A stretch of 64,000 nucleotides of DNA, from assembly GCF_030864355.1 (NCBI RefSeq), contig NC_083394.1:2294001-2358000 (forward strand), in the 5' to 3' direction. Shown here piece by piece: positions 1 to 11,684 of this stretch. The stretch is from Cutaneotrichosporon cavernicola. Its lineage: Eukaryota > Basidiomycota > Tremellomycetes > Trichosporonales > Trichosporonaceae. How positions within the stretch are numbered: the stretch's first letter is position 1; every line of letters begins with the position of its first letter. The position numbers were made by a program, and so were the translations under genes. The notes under the pieces were generated by a model, which was not told where the DNA came from, did no database searches, and saw only the letters and a list, made by a program, of their open reading frames with translations.

Positions 1-1019
1 TTTTGGTCAAAGTTTCGAGTGAGTGGATGGGGGAAAGCAAGTCAAGAACAGCTCAACCAGGCCATCTTGTACCCAGATGGAGGGGGAGGCCGAGTCGGAC
101 GCGCCCACGCGCTCGCGTGAAGCGGCGTATTCCGGAGGTACTTACCGGCCCATCCCTGTACATTCCCCTGGACTGTGACCACCCAGCGAACTGCGAACGG
201 GCGTAATGACTTGTTCGGAACCTCGCCGACTGTAGATGCATCGGCAAATGGGAGAAGGGAGATTGGTCCCCATTGGCCCAGTGTTCTGGTCAGAGCTCAC
301 TGTATATCTGATAAAGTGACGTTTCGGCCGATGAGCCTCTTGGCTGGTAGGGAAATATGTCGATCCGCTTTCAACCCTACTTTGTCTCGGTGTCTTGGCA
401 GGGTTTTTGTGCCAGCCAAAAGTTGAGCGCCGTTCCGTTTTTCTCTCCTCATCTACCTAATGACCACCTCATTCATCAAGAGGATTCCGCCGTCGTGGAA
501 CTATAAGCCCTGATCCTGCGACGCCCTCCGTTGACTCTCTTGCCGGCCTTGTGGGTAAATGCCTCTTTGCCTTACCGAGATCCCGCGGTCTTCCTGCGCC
601 TCAGGTATCTAACAATAAATTGGCACGGGCCTGTTGCGCCGCCCGGCGCTGATCGTCTGCATTAATCACAGGCCTTCGGGTTTGCAGGTCTCGAGTGTCA
701 GTGGTTATCTGATAGTAGTCGGCCGATGCGGGCGACATATGCGCGCGTGATCCGGCGTTGAAACTGCGCAAGCTCCACAGTATGGCGTTCCGGGGAGGCG
801 TCGTGAACACCGCCCAGGTTGTGTTTGGTCTGCCACACACCGGCGGCCGACCTGACAATTTTCTCCACTCTGGTTTGTGGAATGGGCGAGCCGACGGCGT
901 TGCTTGTTCTCTTGGACGGCTTGAATTTTGTATCAACGGCCTGCGCAGTCATTCTTTCACCTACTACTTAGACGGAGGACGTCTTGACGCCGCCCACATA
1001 TTCCAGTTGGAACATCAAG
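1..1019. other. Intergenic, upstream of siderophore transporter
   Basis: I see no convincing gene here. The open frames are short and have no family resemblance. GATA-type hexamers occur at about 308-314 (CTGATAA) and 708-714 (TGATAG). Siderophore-transporter promoters in basidiomycetes are often bound by GATA-type iron repressors, so these are candidate sites, but such short motifs also occur by chance. Confidence 0.4.
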
Positions 1020-3120
1020 ATGGCCAGTACACCAAGCGCAAACTTTGTGGTTGGGGCGGGCACCCCCGAAGTGACCCAACACGCTGCTGCCGAGGTCGAG
1101 ACCGACAAGAGGCGAAACGATGTCGAGTCGACACTCGACACACCTATCGAGACGGCCTTTGAGCTCTCCCAGGGTACCGTCTCGGACGGGCTGTCGCGCA
1201 CAGACACGCGCGTGTCGTTCGAGCAGCCCATCGGTGTCACCAAGATTGAATCTCTGTGTAAGTTGGCCTCTCCGACACACCGCTGATAGCAGACATGGTG
1301 TTCGGAAAGGGGTGGAAGTTGTTCTTCCTGTGGCTGTCCATTGCGCTTGTGGCATACGTGTGGTCCCTCGCCGTCATCACCACCGCTATTTGTGAGTCAC
1401 CGACTTTGAGAGAGACGCAGCTGACCTTGAGACGCTGCGTTCGCAACATCCTTTTGGGGCAAGCACACAATCATCGGTCTCATCGCTGTCATCAACAACC
1501 TCATTTCGGCGGTTATCATGCCCATCCTAGCCAAGGTGTGCGATATCATGTCCCGACCTGCAGGCCTGTTCATCTCCGCCGCCTTCTTCACGATCGGATA
1601 CATCATCGTCGCCGCTGCGCCGACTATTCACGCCGTTGTCGGAGGCGAGGCCATCTACACCGCCGGCCGCACTGGCACGTACCAGGTCATGCACATCCTC
1701 ATCAGTGACATGACCCCGCTCCGGTGGCGCGGCGTCGTGCTGGGTTGCTATTCCCTTCCCTTTGTGCTGAACGGATTTGTTGCTGGTCTCATCACCGCCG
1801 ACATCCGTGCGCTGTCCATGGATAACGGACAGGGCTGGCGCTGGGGTTTCGGCATGTTCGCTATCATTGTTCCTGCGGCTGTTGGGCCCGCCATTGTGGT
1901 CATGTTCTGGGGCCACCACCGCGCCAAGAAGCTCGGCGCACTCTCCCTCGCATCATCTTCGTACACCCGCCGACGCATCCTCGAAGGCGAGAGTGCTGCT
2001 CCCCAGCGTACATGGAAGGAAACCGCCATCTGGATTTTCTGGGAGGGCGACGTTATTGGGTTGATCCTCTTCGCCTTTGCGTTCGGTCTCATCCTCGCCC
2101 CGCCCACCCTCGAACCAATCACCAACGGCGGATACAAGGCCGCCTCCCTAATCGCCATGTTCGTCGTCGGTGGCCTCGTGTTCATCGCTTTCCTTGTCTG
2201 GGAGACGACCTACGCTCGCAGCCCCATCTGCCCACGCCGTCTCCTCAATCCCACTTTCCTGTCCTGTCTCGCCGTCTCCTTCTTCCACTTCTTCTCGGGT
2301 CAGCTTACGGACGCGTACTACAACTCGTGGGCTTACATCGTCAAGCCTGAATGGAGCGACAGGAACTACACATTCTTCTCCAACATCCACAACACCGGTC
2401 GTGAGTAACATCTGTTCATGTCGGTCATCGCTGACAACAGTCTGCCTCTTCGCTACCATTGCCGGATTCCTGCTGTACTGGACCAAGCGGTACAAGTACA
2501 TCCAGCTCGCGGGCATTGCTATTCGTATCATCGGCGAGGGCCTCAACTACATGACCTGGCAGTCCAACCACCAGTCGGACGCGATGCTCATCGTTGCCAA
2601 GACCATCATCTCGATGGGTGCCGGCTTCATCATGACGACCACGGCCGTTGCCGCTCCCGCTACCGTTCCCCACCGCGACCTCGCTGTCGCCATGGCTGTC
2701 CTGCACATGGTGCCTCAACTCGGCGGCTCATTCGCAGGCTCTATTTCTGCTTCCGTCTGGAACTCACAAGTCCCCGCCAACCTCAAGAGGTACCTTCCAG
2801 AGCTCAGCGACAAAGAGCGCGCGAACGTGTTCGGCTTCATTCGCCGCGCTCGTCGTCAGGAGCCGCACGACCTCGTCAACCGCGCATACTCGGAGGCGAT
2901 GCGCCCCCTTTTCATTGCGGCCATTGTCTCGTCATGCGTCGCCTTTATTATTTCCTTGTTCGCCAAGGAAATGGAGCTCAACAGCAACCACAACAATGTC
3001 GAGAAGCACAAGGAGATCTACCTCCGCAACAAGGACGAGGTTACAGATGAGGCAATTCTCGAAAAGGTCGAGGCCGCAGAGAACAAGGCGCGAATCGAGA
3101 TGTCCAACAAGGGGCAATAG
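1020..3120 (+). CDS. MFS siderophore-iron transporter (ARN/SIT type)
   Basis: Predicted plasma-membrane importer of ferric siderophores by proton symport. Coding exons are 1020-1257, 1293-1391, 1432-2400 and 2441-3120, giving 661 aa. All three introns have consensus donors, and the second and third have a clear CTGAC box. A hydrophilic N-terminus of about 80 aa precedes the first membrane helix. The reading FGKGWKL at the first helix, the FWGKHT segment and the loop with PLRWRG before the next helices match the SIT/ARN branch of the major facilitator superfamily, which normally has 14 helices and 580-650 aa. The C-terminus is a charged, Lys/Glu-rich tail. The 984 upstream frame starts with TTG, so the ATG at 1020 is preferred. 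Cognate siderophore cannot be told from sequence. No siderophore synthase is nearby, consistent with use of xenosiderophores. Confidence 0.88.
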
Positions 3121-3769
3121 GCAGAATAGAGATATAGAGTGCATGTGCATGTGCAGAAGATGTATAATCATGTCTCATTATGTGTTTAATGCCGTGTGGC
3201 AGGCAGACGCTCGAATATTGCGGTAGCCACTCCGGTTGCGGGGCCTGGTCTTGGAGGAAGTCGTCCGCCGCTTCTTGCCTCCTTACAGGTCGCGGATCGA
3301 TGCGCACCTGCTGACCAGCACACAGTTGTCGATGTCGTCAGTGGCGTGGATGCCAGACGCCGTCGGTCCAGGGAAGACGAGGATAACGCATGTGGCGGCC
3401 AGCTGTCGGCATTTCGGGTATGATGCCACGGGGATGGAACGGCTTACCCGGGACAAACAGAGGTCAGATGGGCAGTCACGATGCCAAAAACGTCAGATAA
3501 ATGTTGCGAATCGACGAACTGTGGCGGTCGGAGATGAGCGGTACAGTACTTGGACGTGGCACATCTGAATCACCAGCGTTGATTGAATAAACCGACATTG
3601 TCAGCACATACTTCCCGTTAAGTCCCCAGTACACATACATCTACACAGGGGCATCCCAATCTTCCCTACAAGCTCATTCTACAACGCTTCTGATCCATGT
3701 CATCCTTCAATCCTCAGTCTTCTCTCCTCGCCGTCATGACTGTCATGCCACACTCAACATTGTCCCTCT
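3121..3769. other. Convergent 3' spacer
   Basis: Space between the tail-to-tail siderophore and sugar transporter genes. It presumably holds both 3' untranslated regions. I see no gene, RNA or repeat. Confidence 0.5.
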
Positions 3770-5633
3770 CTACCGGCTCGTCGAGTCGTCAGACGCGTTC
3801 GCCTCGGCTGCAGCCTGGGTCTCGCCCTCAGCCTTACTCTGCTGGATTGCCTGCTCGACCTGCTCCTCTGCATTGGTGCGTGTCTTGGCCCAGCGCCATG
3901 CAGGGATCTTGCGCTCATACAACTCGTCAATCTCAGACGCGGATCGCCTGTAAATTAGCGACACCAATACGTCGAGCTCACCACTTGGTCTCGGGGAGGA
4001 ACACCCAGAGGAGGGCAGCGATGGGAGTAGCGACGGCAAAGAATACGAAACCGGCTTTGAGACCCAGAGCAAGGAGCATCGGCGGACTAGCAAAGTTGGC
4101 GGCGATGCCCAGGGCGCTGTTGAGGCCTTGAGCGAGGACACCAGTCTTGAGGCGAAGATAGGCCGAGGGGAGCTCGGTGATGTAGATGATCTGACTGTTG
4201 CCCGAGATTGTGCCACAGAATGCCCACATACATGCTATGAACGTCTGATGTTAGCTAGGCCACCGAGATGGAGACTCACAATAGCGGGAACACGGCTCGG
4301 CGAAGTCAAGGGGATGAACGAGAGGCAGCCGAGCAAGAACATGGAGAGGGCTTGGAACGAGTACGCCCAAGTGACAAAGGGGCGGCGGCCGAATTTGTCG
4401 AATGTCACCATCATAAGAAGGACGGTGCCGCACTGCACGGACGCAGTAATGATGTTGGTTTGGAACGGGTTCTTGATCCCGACGAGGGCATAAGTGTATG
4501 TCGAATACGTGTAGAGGATGGGGTATCCGCCGAGCTGGAGAGATGCGGCAATGACAAGCGATGCAAAGGTGCGTTTGCCGTTGGTGCCTTTGAATAGGTC
4601 GGTCCACGAGGTTGCCTTGTTGCGCCTGATGGCTTCACGCTCGTGCTCGATTGTCTTGGCGATGATTCCGTACTCCTCGTCAAAGTCGTAATCGGGGATA
4701 TTACCGTACAGGCGCTTGAGTGATTTGACGGCCTTTTCCTTGTTGCCCCGCCGTGCGTAGAACCACGGTGACTCTGGAACGATAAGGAAACAGATGGCCA
4801 TGAAACCGACGGGGCCCCAGGTCGCGTACACAGGCAGATGCCAGTTCATGGGGTCGCGGAGGGTGAGGAAATTCATCATGAGGGATGCACCCAGCGTCGC
4901 AATGGCACCCCAGAAGATGGCGGCTGAGAGCACGATGCCGCGAATTCGGGTCGCACACACTTCCATCCCGTACGGGCCCGCAACGACGGCGATGATGCCT
5001 GTACCCATGCCTGTGAACAGGCGGCCAACCAGCTGTGGTCAGCGCTGATTGCCTGGTAACGTACCCAGACCTCAGGGGTGCGAGCGAGGGTCAGGCACAC
5101 CATCGCGATGGCGATGAAGAACCAGGCGAGAAGGAGGGCAGGTTTGCGACCAAAGCGGTCAGTGAAGCTACTGTCAGCCCCAGGATGGGTTAACAACGCA
5201 CAAGGAGATCCAGAGGAAAACGAAGATCTGCCCTGCACTCAAGATCACAGCCCAAGCGGACACTTGGAGTCAGCTAATGTATGAATGGTCACGTACCCCA
5301 GTTTGGGTCGAGGGCGCCGACACCCTTGATTTTGCCTGCGCGGTTGGGGTCTCCAAACTGCTTGATGAAGCCTGGGTTGGCGAGGATGGCACCACTCATG
5401 ACAATCTCAAAGAACTCGAGCATACGACCGGTGAAGACGAAGAAACACACAACGAGGGAGCGACGGAACACCCATAGCGCCTCGCGGATAGTGAGCTGGT
5501 CGAAGCGCGACTTGACGAGCCCCTCGCCGTCGAGCGCCGCGACGGTAACTTCGGCCAAGGAACCCTTCTCCGACTCACGGTCGGACGGGGCGTGCTCTAG
5601 GTGTTCGATGGTGGATAACGGCTTCTTGGACAT
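3770..5633 (-). CDS. MFS sugar transporter, alpha-glucoside permease-like
   Basis: Predicted sugar/H+ symporter of the SP family. Coding exons in transcript order are 5633-5297, 5262-5202, 5170-5065, 5032-4280, 4244-3982 and 3947-3770, giving 565 aa. Family marks are FTDRFGRKPA after helix 2 (the DRxGRR signature), PESPWFYARRG at the end of helix 6, KFGRRPF in the second half, and LPETKW after helix 12. The segment of small residues around GAILANPGFIKQFG and the PESPW motif resemble fungal maltose/alpha-glucoside permeases more than hexose carriers, but substrate is inferred only. The start ATG at 5633 is the first in frame; a GTG upstream at 5651 was not used. The C-tail is Ala/Gln/Glu rich. 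Confidence 0.88.
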
Positions 5634-6236
5634 ACTGTCTTGAGGATTCACAAATGTCGCCCATCTCTCTTATAACAAGTGTAATCGGACGAGGCCGGTC
5701 ACCAGGGTGTGCCAAGAGCGGTTCGCGCTTCACTTGGCTCCTGAACACGTCAAACAGGCAGCATGTGACTGCTTCGCTGTTGTTGCGCCGCGCTTAACCG
5801 TGACGGTCAAATGCCGGTTCTCGGAGGCTCATGTAGAGAGAGGTGTGATGGGGACAGCCTATAGTGCACATGACCGAGATCCGCCACCGAACACCCTGTG
5901 GTACCTCGGCCAATTTCCTGTCCCCTACTGCAGACCCCGACCATGATATGACGGCATTTTAGGTGCTGGGGCGCCCTGGGACCTCAGAGGCCTGCAAGGA
6001 CCGGCCAAGGAATGTCTTTTATTATGCCGACCAACATGGCGTCCGGGCTACTGGAACGCCCGTCAGCGGCGTGGCCTTCTCGACCATGGGTCACGCGAGT
6101 CCGGATGAGAACAGACTGCAACCGACGGCCAACGCCGCTTCTCGGCTCGTTAAGCGGACAGGAATGTCAAACTCGCGGTTACTCGCCAGATTCAGAGGCA
6201 TCGTTTGATGCACGTGCACATGGTCTAGTACGATGG

Positions 6237-6300
6237 CTAGCATGAGTCACTGTGGAATAGGTTGGGAAGGCACTAGCATGAGTCACTGTGGAATAGGTTG
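6237..6300. repeat. Two-copy direct repeat, 28-bp unit, 36-bp period
   Basis: The same 28 bases, beginning ctagcatgagtcactg, occur at 6237-6264 and 6273-6300, separated by 8 bases. The copies are identical, suggesting a recent slippage or end-joining duplication. Confidence 0.9.
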
Positions 6301-6566
6301 CGGAAAGGTGCCTTCCACGGGAGTCAGTGCCTCACAAGCCCCCTTTGTGATGCGAATCTGCGACGCTGCGATCGCTTTTTAGTTGGGAAATGAAAGCTAT
6401 TGGCCATTGTGGAGTTGGGAGAGAACCGTAGCATGTCTTGGGCAACGATGGTCAGCACAAGACTGTCACGCAGCACTTTGACAAACAATGTGGCGTGGGA
6501 ATGCATGGGACATGAGAGGCCGACCCTGAGGTGGGCGAAAATGTGGAGTTGGTGGAGGAAGCAGAC

Positions 6567-6581
6567 TATATATATATATAT
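6567..6581. repeat. TA dinucleotide microsatellite
   Basis: An uninterrupted alternating TA run of about 15 bases in non-coding DNA. Confidence 0.85.
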
Positions 6582-6947
6582 GCCGGGGAAGTAACGCGTT
6601 CACGCTAGTGGAGGCGAACGCATTGCTTCTGACAAGGCCAAGAATGGATGGACATATGTGCAGGATGTTCTGAAGCTGTTGTTGATTTCTGAGATCTCGG
6701 ACATATTTGACTCCTTCGGACTCGGCATTTAATGTACTGTAGATCCCGATGATAGCATGTCGGAGAGAAAGCACGGAGCCGTGCGGCGAGGCACTGACTT
6801 GCCTTGTAGGAGCAGTTCAGTATCCAAGAAACAAAGGATGAGTCTATCTAACCATTGCTTCAGAACCGACCAGCATCTGGACTACTGTACGTCTACCTGT
6901 GCTCCCTCGCTCCTTCGCTCCCTCGCTCCTCGCTCCTCGCAAACCCG

Positions 6948-7953
6948 CTAGTGCACCATGGGCCCACCGTCAACGGACCACATCACGCTATTGACATAGC
7001 TCGCCGCCTCCTCGCAGCACATGAACGTAATCACGTCCGCGAGTTCTTCGGGCATGCCGGGCCGGGCCATGGGGAGGACATCTGGGGCGGAATCCTCGGT
7101 GATCACCTGCCCAGCCGTCATGGGCGTCTCGACAAGTCCTGGCGCATCATTATTACTGGGATCAGCTCCCTCTCACACGGACTCACATCCTGACTCCCTC
7201 CGGCCCATGATCGATGCATGCCTGTCTGGCCAGGGTGACGACTGCATGTACGGTGCAATGTTCCACCGCACCTGTAACCCTAGGGCTGATGCGACGTTGA
7301 CAACTGCTCCGCGCTGTGCTCTCCTCGGACCAAGCGAGGTCTGTAGAGGTTCGTGGGTTAGCATTTGCTTGGTCTGCTCTCGAGAACAGAGGAAGCAGCC
7401 GCGCGCGTTGACGGCCAACCTCTTTCAAAATACGATCAGAAATGTCGGGAGGATACTGACGTCCTGGGTCTCGGTGTCGGCAAACTTGGCACGTGGGCAA
7501 CTGAGGCCCGCGCAGTTTGCGGCATAGTCGACGCGACCCCATTTGTTCACAGCTGCGCCATCGCGGCATAGTCGACGCGACCCCATTTGTTCACAGCTGC
7601 TGCCATCGCGGCCTTCACCTGTGCCTCGTCGCTCACGTCCGCTTGGACTGATAGGGTCTCAACACCCCTCAGGAGGGAGACGGTGACAGAGAGGTCGCCC
7701 AAGTCGACGAGGACGATGCGCTTGGCACCTTTGCGGGCGAAAGATTGGGCTGTAGCTTGGCCGATCTGCCATCAGTTATTGTCAAGGTGGGCTCAGTGGA
7801 GGAGAGGATAGATGGGTAGGTGAGGAGAGAGTGACATGGAAAGGCCGCAAAACTCACCCCAGATGTGGCGCCGGTGATGAAAGCAACGCCGGTGAACATA
7901 TTTGGCGTGTTGATGATGGTAGAGTGTGAGTTCCATGAGCCAGTTATGGCCAT
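6948..7953 (-). pseudogene. Broken short-chain dehydrogenase/reductase (SDR)
   Basis: A former NAD(P)-dependent oxidoreductase. Readable exons are 7953-7858, 7766-7461, 7421-7187 and 7155-6948. The cofactor motif TGATSGIGQA crosses the first intron, followed by the acidic LVDL strand end, the NCAG motif, NVASALG (catalytic-Ser strand) and the C-terminal PGLVETPMT and VDGGPMVH ends typical of classical SDRs of about 260-280 aa. Two lesions break it. A 44-bp tandem duplication (period 44, starting at 7522 and 7566) shifts the frame and brings a stop. Near 7248 the sequence jumps from APY straight into HAVVTLARQ with a frame change, which removes the residues that would hold the catalytic Lys of YxxxK. 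Neither gap can be removed by a consensus intron. Splice sites and the rest of the frame are intact, so inactivation looks recent. An assembly error is possible for the duplication but less so for both lesions. Confidence 0.8.
7522..7609. repeat. 44-bp tandem duplication inside SDR gene
   Basis: Two adjacent near-identical copies beginning gcatagtcgacgcgacccc at 7522 and 7566. The unit length is not a multiple of three, so it shifts the SDR frame. The copies differ near the end (gctgcgcc versus gctgctgcc), which suggests a small change since the duplication or at its junction. Confidence 0.9.
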
Positions 7954-8646
7954 TGTTTGTACTGTACAGTACGTCGGCATGTTGGCCGGATTGCAACATT
8001 CCCCACCCCGCATTACCCCACTGCCGGTCGCGGCATCCCCAATTCCAGTCTCACCAACCGATACGAAGCTGATAATGAGATATCAGAGGTACATGTAAGT
8101 CATATCTTCAGGCCACCATTCGGTCCGTCACGCCTCCTACACTGCCCTGGGTCTTGGATCAATGACAGGTCGAATTCATTTTGCCCAAGCACAGTCGCAG
8201 AGGGCAAACACCTCACAGAGCGCCAGACCATTGCCTTTAAATCAATCGTGTGAGTAGTCGGCTGGGCCCAACCCATCCTTATCTCTCAAGCACGCAACAT
8301 GCAGCAACTGATAGCACAGCCCACGGCCAGCAAGATGGGCCTTCTACACCAGCGAAGCCGACACCGAAATCCGTTCAATGTGAAGAATCGTGCCTGTTTG
8401 GTGGAGGTGGAGCATGAATTGGTTTGCCCGCTGCCCACTTGCCACCCAGCCTCATTGGTGGCCCGCGGCAGCGCCGAGATCCAATACCCCCCTTGTTTCC
8501 TGACATGAGGAGAGGGTTTGTTTAGTACTGTGGAATAACCTCACAGTAGCGGGGTTCGCCGCTCGGTGTTCGGGATGCCGCGTGATCATTCGCTATCGCC
8601 GATGAACGCTGAATGCCGAGCAAGGACGTCGTTGGCGGCGTGGGCG

Positions 8647-8724
8647 GCAAACAGCGCCACCAACAATATGGGCATTGGAGTTCGGTGTTGACGCAAACAG
8701 CGCTACGCACAATATGGGCATTGG
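8647..8724. repeat. Imperfect direct repeat, period 46
   Basis: The pattern gcaaacagcgc followed by acaatatgggcattgg occurs at 8647-8678 and 8693-8724 with slight divergence in the middle. Confidence 0.8.
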
Positions 8725-8754
8725 GGTTGCTGAACGTCATGGGAATGCTGCCGT

Positions 8755-8783
8755 GCACGGTTCGAACGGCACGGTTCGAACGG
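8755..8783. repeat. 14-bp tandem repeat, two copies
   Basis: gcacggttcgaacgg recurs with period 14. It superficially looks like a tRNA B box but lacks the following CC and any tRNA fold. Confidence 0.75.
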
Positions 8784-9966
8784 ATTGCACTAACACTCGC
8801 AGACGTGTTCCGCCGATGCCAAGGTAGCCAAGTCCAATATCTCTCAGACCTGGGACTTGCGTGGCTTGCTGAGGCGATATCCACACCGTAACGGCCATAG
8901 CCTCGGATGCTGTACAAGGCGGTAAGGTTTGGTGCGTCGCGGACATGACAATTCCGGCTCTTGTCGTTTAAATTCCAGGCACGGACCACCCAGAACATGG
9001 CAAGCTGGTAGCGGGAGGTGTAGATGGGCTTGGCCAAGACATCCTAGGGACTGAAATGCACGGACAGTCCGTTGTTGACAAACGGTCCTCGCCTGGCGTT
9101 CCTGGGCCGGTGTTCGGCAGTCTTGGGTATCGTGAAGAATGGGTCGCGGATCGAACAACGCCGCCGGATTGGGTACGGTGTCGGATATAGAGTTTGCCAA
9201 AGGGTGGTAATAGCGGATACGATGCGATCGTGGGTGGGCTGGGTATACCTCGTCGGTACTGCGGGGTGTTGTGGGGTGTTGTGGGGTGGAGCGGAGTCTC
9301 CTGGGCGGGATAAGGGCCTACTACAGTAAGAGGAAGAGCGGTTGAAGAAGGGAATGAGATGAGGCTGACGAGCACATGTTCACCCCAGAAGGAGAATGAG
9401 AGGCGTACGACACCCCACGTGCAGGCACGTGTTCCTCTCACCCCGCTCCACCTTCCCTGTCCTGTCACCACTGACAGAGAGACTAACCAGCATTTGACAA
9501 CGCCCGATATCCACATTTCTCGTCGTAAACCCACTACGGCGCTACTTGCCCACCCATTCCCCCTGCCAGAGCTTACAGTACACCACCTAACCTCGGTTGA
9601 AACTAACCCCTGGTTAGAACCGCAGTTCTATTGGGTGGGTAAAGCTCTAGAGATCATACAAGTTTACTGTTACGACGATACGACACAGCCGTGTGACCCG
9701 GGGCGCAATCACAACCAACCATATGATCACCGCAAGATACCGCAATGCCAAGCCTTCTACTCAGCCGAGCCGGCCCATTCAGCATTCAGATGACATCGTC
9801 CTTGGTTTACTGACTGCGGTGCCCCTTCTGTCTTGACTGGCCCCGCTTTGGAGTTAACCCTGCCAAGAACGCCTCAGTGTTCAGCAATAGATGATCGCTT
9901 GACAATAGCGAGGCAAAGAGAAACCGAACGCCGCGGTTCTCAGACCTTACACCATCACATTGGCGT

Positions 9967-9998
9967 TGTGCCTCTGACCTTTGTGCCTCTGACCTTTG
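9967..9998. repeat. 15-bp tandem repeat, two copies
   Basis: tgtgcctctgacctt is repeated in direct succession about 150 bases upstream of the transporter start. Confidence 0.8.
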
Positions 9999-10141
9999 CG
10001 CCGGTAGGAATGACAGACGGAATCACGGCGCGAATGAACTCTATCCCCCTTCAACATGAGAACAAGTGGGCCGATTGACTTGGAACCTGATGGATACATA
10101 AAGGCTCACAATGTATCATAACCCCCCACACACTCTCCACA

Positions 10142-11684
10142 ATGGCTTCCACAGGCACAACTCCCCACCTTATTGACCAGAAGGAAGCGGAGGAGATTCA
10201 TCACATCGACAACTACGATGATGAGAAGGCATCAGCACAGGAGATCCACGATGCTTACGTCGATATCGACCATGGCTACGATCAAGATTTCATTAACAGG
10301 ACGACACGCAAGATTGACTGGCGCCTCATTCCGCCTCTTATTGCCATGTACTGCATTTCGTCAATTGATCGCAAGAATGTCTCGCTCGCCCGCGCTGCCA
10401 ACAAGGAGGCCATGCACGCCGAGCTCGACCTCGGCTCGTCGCGCTACAATATCATCACCCTTCTCTTCTTCCCGCCATACATCATCTTTGAGCTGCCGGT
10501 GAGTTTTCTGGGCTTGTTGGCTGGCTCTTTCTAATGTTCAGTCTCAGCTGGGTCTTCGCAGGTTCGGTCCCCGCTACTGGCTTGCCAGTGCCGTATTCCT
10601 TTGGGGCCTGGTGACCATTGGTCTTGGTTTCTCCAACAACTGGGTGGCAATGGCGAGTATGCGTGCGCTCCTAGGCATGTTCGAGGCCTGTCTCTTCCCA
10701 GGTGCCGCGTACCTCATTGCCTGCTGGTACCCTCGCAAGCAGATGGCCCGCCGCAGTGCCGTATTCTACATCACGGCAATCGCAATCGGCGGTCTTGGCA
10801 ACCTCCTCGGCTACGCCATCTCACTGATGCACGGTATTGCGGGCCTCTCGGGATGGCGCTGGATCTTCATTATCGAGGGTATCCTCACGGTCGTCATTGC
10901 TATCATTGGTTTCGTCCTCATTGTCGACTTCCCCGATCGCTCGACCTTTTTGACCCCCGAGGAGAAGGAAATGATCATCACGCGCATCGACCGTGACCGT
11001 GGTGACTCGGAGGCCGACCCGATGACCAAGGCAAAGTTCATCTCGTACATGTGCGAGCCCAAGATCTGGCTCTTCGCCGTTTGGTTCTGTGTCACTACCC
11101 TCGGCTCATACTCAATGTCCTACTTCCTCCCTCGTATTCTCCGCGGCATGGGCTTCACCGACACCATGTCTCAGGTTCTTCTCGCACCACCCTACGTCTG
11201 GGCCGTCGTCCCCGCCCTGGCCCATGCCTACTTTGCCGACAAGTACCGCAACATGCGTGCATGGATGATCCTCTCTGGCTGCCTTCAGAGCATCCTCGGC
11301 ACCATCCTCTACTCGCAGCTTCCTGAGCACCTCAAGGCTGGCCGCTACGCCGGAACTTTCCTGGCTGTTGGCGCCGCCAACGGCAATGTTGGCCTTATCA
11401 TTTCATGGGCACAGTGCTCGATCCGCAACCAGTCGAAGCGTGGCTACACCTCGGCCCTCATTGTGGCGTTTGGTGGTATTGGCGGTATCCTCGCCTCGCT
11501 TCTCTTCATGGACAAGGAGTCAAAGCAGGGCTACCCCACTGGCGTGTGGTCGGTCGTTGGCCTTAACGCCTTCCAGTCGGTCACCGTCATTGGTCTCCGC
11601 TTCTTCTTCGCGTGGCGCAACAAGCTCGCCGATCGGGGCAAGGTTGTCATTGAGGGTGACGCAAAGTTCCGTTACCAACTGTAA
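10142..11684 (+). CDS. MFS anion:cation symporter, allantoate/nicotinate permease family
   Basis: Predicted plasma-membrane uptake carrier for a small organic anion (the Dal5/Tna1/Fen2/Liz1 group). Coding exons are 10142-10498 and 10542-11684, giving 499 aa, the usual size. The first half shows KIDWRLIPPL then SSIDRKNVSLAR, the classical start of this family. The ELPSQLGLRRFGPRYWL stretch spans the splice junction and supports the intron. GWRWIFIIEG follows helix 5 and the large central loop has DFPDRSTFLTPEEKE. The ATG lies in an ACAATGG context with a short AT-rich stretch about 50 bases upstream. Which substrate (allantoate, nicotinate, pantothenate, vitamin or peptide) cannot be told. Confidence 0.9.

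Larger units (their letters stand above)
5634..6947. other. Intergenic, promoter side of sugar transporter
   Basis: No supported gene. It holds the sugar transporter promoter on its left, a 28-bp tandem duplication (6237-6300), a TA dinucleotide run (6567-6581) and a CT-rich stretch with cgctcctcgctcc repeats next to the 3' end of the broken SDR gene. Confidence 0.45.
7954..10141. other. Long divergent spacer, repeat-dotted
   Basis: About 2.2 kb between the broken SDR gene and the allantoate-family transporter, which point away from each other. Open frames here (for example 9359-9793 plus) are of low complexity with no domain resemblance. It contains several short duplications (8647-8724, 8755-8783, 9967-9998) and GGGGTGTTGT-type repeats near 9265-9290. 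I see no RNA gene. Confidence 0.45.

Noticed and set aside
7522..7609. Reading the 44-bp duplication as an intron in the SDR gene
   Set aside because: Removing exactly 44 bases needs a non-AG acceptor; the nearest AG acceptor leads straight to a stop.
8755..8783. Possible tRNA B box (ggttcgaac)
   Set aside because: No following CC, no cloverleaf, and the sequence is just a 14-bp tandem repeat.
9359..9793. 144-codon plus-strand frame in the long spacer
   Set aside because: Begins with ATG but has no domain, no codon bias and overlaps repeats.
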